64,000 nt of DNA from the NCBI RefSeq assembly GCF_013523165.1, contig NZ_JAAMQI010000023.1:1-64000 (forward strand). Reading direction: 5' to 3'. The stretch's first letter is position 1. Every line of letters begins with the position of its first letter. This document shows positions 1 through 7,665 of this stretch, piece by piece. Source of the DNA: Pseudomonas entomophila (GTDB lineage Bacteria > Pseudomonadota > Gammaproteobacteria > Pseudomonadales > Pseudomonadaceae). The position numbers were made by a program, and so were the translations under genes. The notes under the pieces were generated by a model. The model worked only from the letters and a program-made list of their open reading frames with translations. It was not told where the DNA came from and made no database searches.

Positions 1-125
1 TCGAGACCGGAGCACTTCCCGCTTCGTCCTGATTCACGCAACCTGTTGATTAACAAGGCGTTTATCGTTCCGTCTGCGTTGGAAGTGGTGCGCATTATAA
101 GGGGATCTGAAAGTCCGTCAACCCT

Positions 126-740
126 TTATTTCGATTCATTTCGCTTTTTCCGGTTGAACCGCGGCAAGCGCTTCCAGATGACAGGTATCCGCACCGCCAT
201 CAGCATGGCCCCCGCCCCTGCATAGAGTGTCCACTCCCCCAGATCCGAGCGCACGACCCACAAGAAATGCAGCAGCCCCAGTGCCAACACGCCATAGACG
301 AGCCTGTGCAGGGACCGCCATCGCGCACCCAGCCGCCGTTGACTGGCCTTGTTCGACGTCACCGCCAGCACCAGCAAGCCAAGGAACCCCACTGCACCGA
401 CGATGATGTAGGGCCGCCGACTCAACTCGACACCCAACTGCCCGAGATCCAGGCCGAGCATGAACACCAGGTAGCCGAGCAGGTGCAGTAGAATGTAGGC
501 GAAGCTCCACAGCCCCAGTTGCCTGCGCACCACGATCCAGCCGGCCCACCCCGTCATGCGGTGCAACGGACTCATGCACAGACTGATGAGCAGGTAGATC
601 AGGCCGCCCAGCCCCAGACGGGTGACCAGCACCTTGCCAGGGTCGGGACCCAACTGGTTGCCTACCGCTTCATAGAGCCACCAGGCCGGCAGCACGCAGC
701 CGAACAGAAACAGCGCCAGTCGCAGTCTTGGATAGCGCAT
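126..740 (-). CDS. msrQ: MsrQ, heme-binding membrane subunit of the MsrPQ methionine sulfoxide reductase
   Basis: The 204-residue, strongly hydrophobic protein has about five to six membrane segments and the ferric-reductase-like fold of the MsrQ/YedZ family. Conserved histidines occur in helices (for example LLHLLGY near residue 86 and LHRLVYG near residue 145) and are probable heme ligands. In this family MsrQ passes electrons from the quinone pool to periplasmic MsrP, which repairs oxidised methionines in envelope proteins. Its ATG shares one base with the stop codon of msrP (TGATG), so the two are translationally coupled. The length is normal for the family. The last residues are lysine/arginine rich and probably cytoplasmic. 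Confidence 0.93.
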   Translation of the reverse strand: MRYPRLRLALFLFGCVLPAWWLYEAVGNQLGPDPGKVLVTRLGLGGLIYLLISLCMSPLHRMTGWAGWIVVRRQLGLWSFAYILLHLLGYLVFMLGLDLGQLGVELSRRPYIIVGAVGFLGLLVLAVTSNKASQRRLGARWRSLHRLVYGVLALGLLHFLWVVRSDLGEWTLYAGAGAMLMAVRIPVIWKRLPRFNRKKRNESK

Positions 741-1753
741 CAGTAGTACTTCCGCAGATCCAGCCCCGTGTACAGGCCGCCGACCTGTTCGGCATAGCCG
801 TTGAACATCTGCGTGTCGCGCACGTTCGGGCTGAACAGCCCACTGGGCAGCCGTCGCTCACGTGCCTGTGTCCAGCGTGGGTGATCGACCTGCGGGTTGA
901 CGTTGGCATAGAAACCATACTCGTCGGGCGCCAGGCCTTGCCAGGTGGTCGTGGGCTGCTCGGCGACCAGGCTCATGCGCACGATCGACTTGATGCTCTT
1001 GAAGCCATACTTCCAGGGCACCACCAGCCGCAGCGGCGCTCCGTTCTGATTGGGCAATTCGCGACCGTACATGCCGACGGCCATGAGGGTCAGCGGATTC
1101 ATCGCCTCGTCCAGGCGCAAACCCTCCACATACGGCCAGTCGATCAGGGCGAAGCCCGAGCGCTGTCCAGGCATGTGCGCGGGATCGCGCAGGGTCTCGA
1201 AGCGTACATACCGGGCCTTCGAGGTCGGCTGGACGCGCTTGAGGATGTCTGCCAGGGGAAAGCCCAGCCACGGGATCACCATCGACCAGGCCTCGACGCA
1301 GCGCAGCCGGTAGATGCGTTCTTCCAGTTGGTAGGGTTTGACGAAGTCTTCCAGCGCATAGCTTCCCGGCTTGTCGACTTCGCCATCGACCACGAGCTGC
1401 CAGGGCTCGGTGGGCAAGCTGCCGGCGTTTGCGGCCGGATCGCCTTTGCCAGGCCCGAACTCGTAGAAGTTGTTGTAGTGGGTAGCGTCGCGAAACGGCG
1501 TGATGGCTTCGTCTTTCACGGTCACCGCCTGCCAGCGCGTCTCAGCGAGCTTGTCGGTGAACCAGCCTGCCGGCTTGCCGGGTTCGACATCCGGGTAGCG
1601 CGCGGCATCGGCCGCACGGCCGACAGCGGGCAACGTACCGAGCGTCAACCCGGCCATGGCGCCACCGAGCACGCGACGACGAGAGAGGTAGAGGGATTCG
1701 GGCGTGACGTCCGACAACTTGCAGTCGGACGACTTGGGAACCTGGATGAGCAT
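740..1753 (-). CDS. msrP: MsrP, periplasmic molybdopterin methionine sulfoxide reductase catalytic subunit
   Basis: The 337-residue protein has a twin-arginine signal with SRRRVLGG at residues 24-31, followed by a hydrophobic stretch and a probable cleavage site near residue 48. It should therefore be exported folded by Tat. The oxidoreductase molybdopterin domain follows, and the cysteine in RCVEAWS (Cys152) is the expected Mo ligand. MsrP reduces protein-bound methionine sulfoxide in the periplasm with electrons from MsrQ, encoded by the overlapping downstream gene. Length and start are typical. The pair sits downstream of pssA with a 76-bp gap and may be read from the ilv/pssA direction or from its own promoter. 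Confidence 0.95.
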   Translation of the reverse strand: MLIQVPKSSDCKLSDVTPESLYLSRRRVLGGAMAGLTLGTLPAVGRAADAARYPDVEPGKPAGWFTDKLAETRWQAVTVKDEAITPFRDATHYNNFYEFGPGKGDPAANAGSLPTEPWQLVVDGEVDKPGSYALEDFVKPYQLEERIYRLRCVEAWSMVIPWLGFPLADILKRVQPTSKARYVRFETLRDPAHMPGQRSGFALIDWPYVEGLRLDEAMNPLTLMAVGMYGRELPNQNGAPLRLVVPWKYGFKSIKSIVRMSLVAEQPTTTWQGLAPDEYGFYANVNPQVDHPRWTQARERRLPSGLFSPNVRDTQMFNGYAEQVGGLYTGLDLRKYY

Positions 1754-1829
1754 GTCGACCCCACAGCACTGGACAAGGATGTACCAGTAGACTGTAGGGC
1801 CGCAGGGTTATTCCGGCATTAAATCGATT

Positions 1830-2681
1830 TCACGCTTTACGCCGGCGCTTGCGCAGCAGGTACTGCACCGGGCCCGAGGCTGCATAGGCGAGGAAGATCA
1901 GCAGCAGGATGCGCGGTGGGTCGCTGAACACCACGGCGAAGACCAGCACCACCGCCAGGATGGCGACGAAAGGCACACGCCCTTTGAGGTCCAGTTCCTT
2001 GAAGCTGTTGTACTTGACGTTGCTGACCATCAGCATGCCGGCCGCCGCGACCAGCAGGGCCACCAGGAACGACAGCTTGGAGCCCTGGATGCCGTAGTCG
2101 CTGAAGGCCCACACGGTGCCGGCGACCACACCGGCCGCCGCCGGACTGGCCAGCCCGATGAAGTAACGCTTGTCGGCCGTGCCGACCTGGGTATTGAAGC
2201 GCGCCAGGCGCAGCGCCGCACCGGCGACATAGATGAAGGCCACCATCCAGCCGACCTTACCCATGTCCCCCAGGGCCCAGACGAAGGCCAGCAACGCCGG
2301 TGCCACCCCGAAGGCGACCATGTCCGACAGCGAGTCGTACTCGGCACCGAAGGCGCTCTGGGTATTGGTCATGCGCGCCACACGGCCATCGAGACTGTCG
2401 AGCACCATGGCCACGAAGATCGCGATGGCGGCGAACGCCAGGTACTTGCTGCCCTCGTGGGGGTCACCGGCGCTGAAATAGCCATGCGCGCTGATGGCGC
2501 TGATGATCGAGTAGAACCCGGCAAACAGGTTGGCGGTGGTGAACAGATTGGGCAACAGGTAGATGCCACGGTGCCGAACCTTGCGCCCTTCGGCGTCATG
2601 CCCCTCTTCAATGTGCTCATCGACAGGTAGCAGGCTTTCGGCGTCGGAGGGCGTGTACGGCTCTTCGGGACGTTCGCTCAT
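1830..2681 (-). CDS. pssA: CDP-diacylglycerol--serine O-phosphatidyltransferase
   Basis: The 283-residue polytopic membrane protein carries the CDP-alcohol phosphotransferase signature DG-x2-AR-x8-G-x3-D-x3-D, seen as DGRVAR then GAEYDSLSD at residues 98-120. The acidic, hydrophilic N-terminal ~45 residues precede the membrane domain. It makes phosphatidylserine from CDP-diacylglycerol and serine, the first step towards phosphatidylethanolamine. This is the integral-membrane type found in Pseudomonas, not the PLD-like enzyme of E. coli. Its position just after ilvC is conserved in the genus. The C-terminus is very basic (LLRKRRRKA), as is common here. Confidence 0.95.
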   Translation of the reverse strand: MSERPEEPYTPSDAESLLPVDEHIEEGHDAEGRKVRHRGIYLLPNLFTTANLFAGFYSIISAISAHGYFSAGDPHEGSKYLAFAAIAIFVAMVLDSLDGRVARMTNTQSAFGAEYDSLSDMVAFGVAPALLAFVWALGDMGKVGWMVAFIYVAGAALRLARFNTQVGTADKRYFIGLASPAAAGVVAGTVWAFSDYGIQGSKLSFLVALLVAAAGMLMVSNVKYNSFKELDLKGRVPFVAILAVVLVFAVVFSDPPRILLLIFLAYAASGPVQYLLRKRRRKA

Positions 2682-2784
2682 GGAGATTACCTTGCAACAG
2701 GATGGAAAGTATTCGACGCAGGCAGGCGACGGAGGTTCGACGCCTGCCCCTGGTCGCTTTATACCAGATGCGGGCGCCTGAACG

Positions 2785-2809
2785 AAAAAACGCGGCCGAG
2801 GCCGCGTTC
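2785..2809 (-). terminator. Intrinsic terminator after ilvC
   Basis: On the minus strand a perfect stem (CGCGGCC, short loop, GGCCGCG) is followed by six T residues. It lies about 20 bp beyond the ilvC stop, so pssA probably has its own start signal or depends on readthrough. Confidence 0.85.
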
Positions 2810-2829
2810 TTCGTCACGTCAGGACAGGA

Positions 2830-3846
2830 TCAGTTCTTGCTCTTGTCGACGATCTTGTTGGCCGAAATCCACGGCATCATCGAACGCAGCTGCTCGCCGA
2901 TGATTTCGATGCCGTGGGCGGCGTTGTTGCGGCGCTTGGCGGTCATCGACGGGTAGTTGGTGGCGCCTTCGCTGATGAACATCTTCGCGTACTCGCCGTC
3001 CTGGATGCGCTTGAGTGCATTGCGCATGGCCTTGCGGGATTCTTCGTTGATGACTTCAGGACCGGTCACGTACTCGCCGTACTCGGCGTTGTTGGAGATC
3101 GAGTAGTTCATGTTGGCGATGCCGCCTTCGTACATGAGGTCGACGATCAGCTTCAGCTCGTGCAGGCACTCGAAGTAGGCCATTTCCGGCGCGTAGCCAG
3201 CGTCGACCAGGGTTTCGAAGCCGGCCTTGACCAGCTCGACGGTACCGCCGCACAGCACGGCCTGCTCACCGAACAGGTCGGTTTCGGTCTCGTCCTTGAA
3301 GGTGGTTTCGATGATGCCGGTACGGCCACCGCCGACGCCTGCGGCGTAGGACAGTGCGACGTTCTTGGCGTTGCCCGACGCATCCTGGTAGATGGCGATC
3401 AGGTCAGGGATGCCACCGCCCTTGACGAACTCGGAACGCACGGTGTGGCCCGGGGCCTTCGGCGCGATCATGATCACGTCCAGGTCGGCGCGTGGCACGA
3501 CCTGGTTGTAGTGGATCGAGAAGCCGTGGGAGAAGGCCAGGGTCGCGCCCTGCTTGATGTTCGGCTCGATCTCGTTCTTGTACAGCGTGCCCTGGAATTC
3601 GTCCGGGGTCAGGATCATGACCAGGTCGGCCGCGGCGACGGCAGAGGCCACGTCAGCGACTTTCAGGCCGTGGGCTTCTGCCTTGGCGACGGTGGCCGAG
3701 CCTTTGCGCAGGCCGACGGTGACGTCGACGCCCGAGTCCTTCAGGTTGCACGCCTGGGCGTGACCCTGGGAGCCGTAACCGATGATGGCGACTTTCTTGC
3801 CCTGGATGATGGAAAGGTCGCAATCTTTATCGTAGAAGACTTTCAT
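2830..3846 (-). CDS. ilvC: Ketol-acid reductoisomerase (class I)
   Basis: The 338-residue protein begins with a Rossmann domain (GYGSQG at residues 23-28) for NADPH. The two-metal site of the knotted C-terminal domain is visible as DETETDLFGEQ, with Asp190 and Glu194 as the expected Mg ligands. The short length marks the class I enzyme rather than the ~490-residue E. coli class II form. It isomerises and reduces acetolactate or acetohydroxybutyrate in valine, leucine and isoleucine synthesis. It lies 52 bp downstream of ilvH in the ilvIHC block and is followed by a strong terminator. Confidence 0.98.
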   Translation of the reverse strand: MKVFYDKDCDLSIIQGKKVAIIGYGSQGHAQACNLKDSGVDVTVGLRKGSATVAKAEAHGLKVADVASAVAAADLVMILTPDEFQGTLYKNEIEPNIKQGATLAFSHGFSIHYNQVVPRADLDVIMIAPKAPGHTVRSEFVKGGGIPDLIAIYQDASGNAKNVALSYAAGVGGGRTGIIETTFKDETETDLFGEQAVLCGGTVELVKAGFETLVDAGYAPEMAYFECLHELKLIVDLMYEGGIANMNYSISNNAEYGEYVTGPEVINEESRKAMRNALKRIQDGEYAKMFISEGATNYPSMTAKRRNNAAHGIEIIGEQLRSMMPWISANKIVDKSKN

Positions 3847-3898
3847 GAACTACCCCTGTTATATCCTGGCTCGCGGGAGCCAACGCTAATTGTTGAAG

Positions 3899-4390
3899 TT
3901 AGATGCTGAGCACTTTGTCGCCCCGGGCGATGCCGGTGACGCCACTGCGAACGGTTTCAAGGATCGACGTGGTGCCGATCGCCTGGATGAAGCTGTCGAG
4001 CTTGTCGCTGGTGCCGCTCAGCTGCACGGTGTACACGCTGGCGGTGACGTCGACGATCTGCCCACGGAAGATGTCGGTGGTGCGCTTGATCTCGGCACGC
4101 TGGGCGCCGGTGGCCTTGACCTTGACCAGCATCATTTCGCGCTCGATGTGCGCGCTTTCCGACAGGTCGACCAGCTTGACCACTTCGACGAGCTTGTTCA
4201 GGTTCTTGGTGATCTGCTCGATCACCTCATCGTGGCCGATGGTGGTCAACGTCAGACGCGATACGCTCGAGTCTTCGGTCGGTGCCACGGTCAGGCTCTC
4301 GATGTTGTAGTTGCGCTGGGAAAACAGCCCGACCACGCGAGACAGGGCACCGGGTTCGTTTTCCAGCAGCAGGGAAATGATGTGCCGCAT
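3899..4390 (-). CDS. ilvH: Acetolactate synthase regulatory (small) subunit
   Basis: The 163-residue protein has an N-terminal ACT domain (about residues 4-75, starting HIISLLLENEPGALSRVVGLF) and the C-terminal domain typical of IlvH. It binds valine and sets feedback inhibition and activity of the IlvI catalytic subunit. The start lies 1 base after the ilvI stop, which fits translational coupling and stoichiometric synthesis. Length is that of the family (about 163 residues). Confidence 0.97.
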   Translation of the reverse strand: MRHIISLLLENEPGALSRVVGLFSQRNYNIESLTVAPTEDSSVSRLTLTTIGHDEVIEQITKNLNKLVEVVKLVDLSESAHIEREMMLVKVKATGAQRAEIKRTTDIFRGQIVDVTASVYTVQLSGTSDKLDSFIQAIGTTSILETVRSGVTGIARGDKVLSI

Positions 4391-4391
4391 A

Positions 4392-6116
4392 TCAGGTACG
4401 CTCCGTCTTGCTCAGCCACATGTCACGCATCGAGCCGTCCTTGATCTGCATCGGATAGACGTGCTCGCTCCTGTCGACCTGGATGTCGATGAAGACCAGG
4501 CGATTCTTCAGGGCGAAGGCTTCCTCGAGCTTGGGCTTGAGGTCCTTCAGGCTGGTGATGCGAATACCGACATGGCCGTAGGCCTCGACCAGCTTGATGA
4601 AGTCGGGCAACGACTCCATGTAGGAGTGCGAGTGGCGGCTGTTGTAGGACATGTCCTGCCACTGGCGAACCATGCCCAGTACGCCGTTGTTCAGGTTGAC
4701 GATCTTCACCGGCAGGCCGTACTGCAGGCAGGTCGACAGCTCCTGGATGTTCATCTGGATGCTGCCTTCGCCGGTGACGCAGGCCACGTCGTCGTCCGGG
4801 AAGTTCAGCTTCACGCCCATGGCCGCCGGGAAACCGAAGCCCATGGTGCCCAGGCCACCGGAGTTGATCCAGCGGTTGGGCTTGTTGAAGCGGTAGTACT
4901 GCGCCGCGAACATCTGGTGCTGGCCGACGTCGGAGGTGACGAAGGCGTCGCCCCGGGTGACTTCGCACAGGGTCTCGATGACCTTCTGTGGCTTGATCAC
5001 TTCGCCGTCGCCCTGGTCGTACGGGAACAACCCGCGGTTGCCGCGCCATTCGTCGATCTGCTTCCACCAGGTGTCCATGGCCGCCTGGTCAGGGGTGCCC
5101 CCGATTTCCTTGAGGATGGCCTGCATGTCGGTGAGCACGCTGTCGACCGGGCCCACGATCGGCACGTCGGCCTTGATCATCTTGGAGATCGACGCCGGGT
5201 CGATGTCGATGTGGATGATCTTGGCGTTCGGGCAGAACTTGGCCGGGCCGTTGATCACACGGTCATCGAAACGCGCGCCGACAGCGAAGATCACATCGGC
5301 GTGGTGCATCGCCATGTTGGCCGGGTAGCTGCCGTGCATGCCGAGCATGCCGAGGAACTGGCGATCGGTGCCGGGATAGCCGCCCAGGCCCATCAGGGTG
5401 TTGGTGACCGGCAGGTTCAGCGCACGGGCGATCTCGGTCAGGGTCTCGGAGCCACCGCCGAGGATGACGCCGCCACCGGAGTAGAGGATCGGGCGCTTGG
5501 CCGCCAGCAGCATCTCGGCGGCCTTGCGGATCTGGCCGGAGTGGCCACGCACGGCCGGGCTGTAGGAGCGCAGCTTGACCTTCTTCGGATAGACGTACTC
5601 GAACTTCTCGGCCGGGTTGGTCATGTCCTTCGGAATGTCGACCACGACCGGGCCCGGACGCCCGGATTCGGCCAGGTAGAAGGCCTTCTTCAGGACTTCC
5701 GGGATTTCCGAGGCGTGCTTGATCATGAAGCTGTGTTTCACGATGGGCCGGGAAATGCCGATCATGTCGGTTTCCTGGAAGGCATCGGTGCCGACCATGG
5801 TGCTGGGCACCTGGCCTGACAGGATGACCATCGGGATGGAGTCCATGTACGCCGTGGCGATACCGGTGATGGCGTTGGTGGCGCCCGGGCCGGAAGTCAC
5901 CAGCACGACGCCGGCCTTGCCGGTGGCGCGTGCATAGCCGTCGGCCATGTGGGTCGCGGCCTGTTCATGGCGCACCAGGATGTGCTCGATCTCTGGTTCC
6001 TTGAACAAGGCATCGTAGACATGAAGGAGAGCACCACCAGGGTACCCGTAGATGTGCTTGATGCCCTCGTCACGCAAGAAGCGGACAAGCATCTCGCCGC
6101 CAGATAAAAGCTCCAC
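4392..6116 (-). CDS. ilvI: Acetolactate synthase catalytic (large) subunit
   Basis: The enzyme is thiamine-diphosphate dependent and condenses two pyruvates, or pyruvate with 2-oxobutyrate, as the first common step of branched-chain amino acid synthesis. The activating glutamate lies in RHEQAATHMADGYAR (Glu51), and a GEG...N ThDP/Mg motif occurs in the C-terminal domain. I choose the GTG at 6116 rather than the GTG nine bases upstream because AGAGGT sits seven bases before it and it gives the usual 574 residues. ilvH follows after 1 base. A promoter and a long leader precede it, described separately. Confidence 0.96.
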   Translation of the reverse strand: MELLSGGEMLVRFLRDEGIKHIYGYPGGALLHVYDALFKEPEIEHILVRHEQAATHMADGYARATGKAGVVLVTSGPGATNAITGIATAYMDSIPMVILSGQVPSTMVGTDAFQETDMIGISRPIVKHSFMIKHASEIPEVLKKAFYLAESGRPGPVVVDIPKDMTNPAEKFEYVYPKKVKLRSYSPAVRGHSGQIRKAAEMLLAAKRPILYSGGGVILGGGSETLTEIARALNLPVTNTLMGLGGYPGTDRQFLGMLGMHGSYPANMAMHHADVIFAVGARFDDRVINGPAKFCPNAKIIHIDIDPASISKMIKADVPIVGPVDSVLTDMQAILKEIGGTPDQAAMDTWWKQIDEWRGNRGLFPYDQGDGEVIKPQKVIETLCEVTRGDAFVTSDVGQHQMFAAQYYRFNKPNRWINSGGLGTMGFGFPAAMGVKLNFPDDDVACVTGEGSIQMNIQELSTCLQYGLPVKIVNLNNGVLGMVRQWQDMSYNSRHSHSYMESLPDFIKLVEAYGHVGIRITSLKDLKPKLEEAFALKNRLVFIDIQVDRSEHVYPMQIKDGSMRDMWLSKTERT

Positions 6117-6127
6117 GTTGTTCACCT

Positions 6128-6313
6128 CTAAAACGCCAGAGTACCGCCCGAGGGGCGGGGTCTTGATAGGTTTACTGCCAAGCAGAGCATGAGCGAACGT
6201 TCAGCACTGACTGAGCAAGTATTGGGAGCGTCCCTAGTGTTGCGGGACCTTCCCACCCAGCGCGAGGTAACGCGTTGCGGGGTGACACAGGTCGGCGCGG
6301 GTGTGCGCCTCAT
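6128..6313 (-). other. Possible leader ORF in the ilvI 5' leader
   Basis: A 61-codon ORF fills most of the region between the probable ilvI promoter and ilvI, and ends 11 bases before the ilvI start. Its last third, from an internal ATG at 6190, contains Leu codons CTC, TTG, CTA and CTG and a Val codon GTA. It also covers a GC-rich stem (CCGCCC, CTC, GGGCGG). No good ribosome-binding site is evident at either ATG, so translation is unproven. It could be a regulatory leader peptide or simply an open frame in GC-rich DNA. Confidence 0.3.
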
Positions 6314-6363
6314 GTTCGGCTTGGCGGGTCTGCTTCTGGCAGTCCCCCTACAGCGGAAACTGG

Positions 6364-6392
6364 ATTCTTGTGATTCGGCGGCGACAAGTCAA
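6364..6392 (-). promoter_or_regulatory. Probable sigma-70 promoter of ilvIHC
   Basis: On the minus strand a TTGACT -35 box (6387-6392) is followed after 17 bases by AAGAAT (6364-6369). An A/T-rich stretch lies just upstream. A start near 6357 would give a leader of roughly 240 nt before ilvI. Confidence 0.55.
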
Positions 6393-6478
6393 GAAAAATT
6401 ATTGCCAATATTTCCAAGACTTCAATTACAGCCACCACAAACGAGAAGGCTTGCAGCAGGAAAATAAAGATTCTCATG

Positions 6479-6503
6479 AAAAAGGGCCACAATCTGCGGC
6501 CCT
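6479..6503 (-). terminator. Intrinsic terminator after the mrcB-lpoP-yqcC group
   Basis: Read on the minus strand, GGGCC and GGCCC flank a short loop and are followed by TTTTT. It lies about 20 bp after the YqcC stop codon. Confidence 0.8.
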
Positions 6504-6523
6504 GAGAGGTAAAACCGAAAAAA

Positions 6524-6853
6524 TCAGGCGGATGGTGCGATCAATTGGTCGAATGCCGCCAGCAAGCGCCGTAGCTCGCGACTTTGCTCAGGCCGGTCGA
6601 CATAGACCGTTTCGGCCATCACCAGGATGCCCGAGGCCTGGGGCAGCGGCAGACCTTGCTCGAGGATCTGCGTCATGCGCGGCAGGAAGATCCATTGCAG
6701 CCACTGCTCGAAGCGCAGGCTGTCGAGCGCGAAAGGCACGGTGCTGGCCAGTGCCTGGTCGCTGGGCGGCGTGCGGTCCCACCACCCCTGTACCTGCAGT
6801 TCGCGCTCGATCAGCAGCAGCTGATCGGCGATGTCCAGGATACGTGGCTCCAT
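6524..6853 (-). CDS. YqcC family (DUF446) protein
   Basis: This is a small, soluble, mostly helical protein of 109 residues from the ATG at 6853 (MEPRILDIADQLLLIE). An upstream in-frame extension is open but overlaps lpoP and lacks family similarity. YqcC proteins have no established biochemical role; in other gamma-proteobacteria the gene often sits next to the pseudouridine synthase gene truC. Here its ATG shares one base with the lpoP stop, so it is probably co-translated with lpoP downstream of mrcB. Function should be left open; a link to envelope synthesis would be inference from context only. Confidence 0.8.
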   Translation of the reverse strand: MEPRILDIADQLLLIERELQVQGWWDRTPPSDQALASTVPFALDSLRFEQWLQWIFLPRMTQILEQGLPLPQASGILVMAETVYVDRPEQSRELRRLLAAFDQLIAPSA

Positions 6854-7614
6854 CACGACGCCACCTTGGCTTTCTGGCGGGCCAAGGCCGCACCGGCGCT
6901 GTCGCCCTGTTTTTCGCGCGCCTGGGCGATCACGTTCCACAGCTCGGCCTGCAGGTTCGGCCGCCCGTTGGCGTAGGTCAGCGCCCGGCGTGCCAGTTGT
7001 TCGGCCTGGGCGGCATCGCCCTGGGCCAGACGGACCTGCGCCAGGCGGAACAGCACCTGGGGTTCACGCGGCGCGATGCGCTGGGCCCGCTCGAGGCTCG
7101 ACGAGGCGCCGTTGAAGTCCCCACCCCCCTGCTGTTGCTGGGCCGTGGTCAACAACGCCAGCACCGGACCATCGAGCTGCTCGTCGGCCGACAGACCGCC
7201 GCTGGCAGCCGGGTTGCTCCGTGGGATGCCGGTCGGCGTGCGGGCGGCTGCCGCGTTGCGGGCGGCTGCAGCGTCCATGGCAGCGATGTCGAAAGGCTCG
7301 TCGTCGCCAGCAGGCGCTGGCGTGATCGGCGCCGTGCTGATCGGCGCCGCAGCGGTGGACGCCGGGAACGTCTGGATCGGCGCGGCACCGGCGCCCTGAG
7401 GCACCATCACCGTCACCCCACTGTCGGCCGGCATCGACTGAGCCTGTACGGTACCCCGGTTGGCCGAAGCCGCCGGGGCACGAGTGGCCTGGACACGCTC
7501 GCTGTTGGACACCCGCGTGCTCGAATCCACCACCGGGATCGAACCACGTGGAACGCTGGCGCAGCCATGCAGCATGGCCAGCGCCGTCAAGGCAGGAAAC
7601 CACCACTTGTTCAC
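6853..7614 (-). CDS. lpoP: TPR lipoprotein, LpoP-type activator of PBP1b
   Basis: The 253-residue protein starts at a GTG (7614) with GAGAGG seven bases upstream. A short signal peptide ends in the lipobox LHGC (Cys18), followed by a Pro/Ala/Thr-rich, probably disordered linker (about residues 20-130). The C-terminal part contains tetratricopeptide-like helices (ALLTTAQQQQGGGDFNGA..., AQLARRALTYANG...). In P. aeruginosa the outer-membrane TPR lipoprotein LpoP is encoded directly after ponB/mrcB and activates PBP1b from across the periplasm. The same gene order, lipobox and TPR tail support that role here. No Tat signal is present. Confidence 0.82.
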   Translation of the reverse strand: MNKWWFPALTALAMLHGCASVPRGSIPVVDSSTRVSNSERVQATRAPAASANRGTVQAQSMPADSGVTVMVPQGAGAAPIQTFPASTAAAPISTAPITPAPAGDDEPFDIAAMDAAAARNAAAARTPTGIPRSNPAASGGLSADEQLDGPVLALLTTAQQQQGGGDFNGASSSLERAQRIAPREPQVLFRLAQVRLAQGDAAQAEQLARRALTYANGRPNLQAELWNVIAQAREKQGDSAGAALARQKAKVAS

Positions 7615-7637
7615 GTCACACCCTCTCATGCATCGGA

Positions 7638-7660
7638 TGGCCCGCCCTGATGGCGGGCCA
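7638..7660 (-). terminator. Hairpin between mrcB and lpoP
   Basis: A 9-bp perfect stem (TGGCCCGCC / GGCGGGCCA) with a 5-base loop begins 6 bp after the mrcB stop. No T-run follows, so it may slow transcription or protect mRNA ends rather than stop transcription. Confidence 0.45.
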
Positions 7661-7665
7661 CGCAT

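Noticed and set aside
1..125. Possible gene end or RNA at the left edge
   Set aside because: The region shows no coding frame, tRNA fold or terminator that I can support.
6116..6392. Riboswitch or T-box in the ilvI leader
   Set aside because: No known riboswitch core or T-box motif is recognisable. Only an ORF and a short GC stem can be seen.
6301..7650. 449-codon plus-strand frame across the yqcC-lpoP region
   Set aside because: Both opposite-strand genes have clear starts, lipobox or family motifs. The plus-strand frame has none and is Arg/Gly/Ala-rich.
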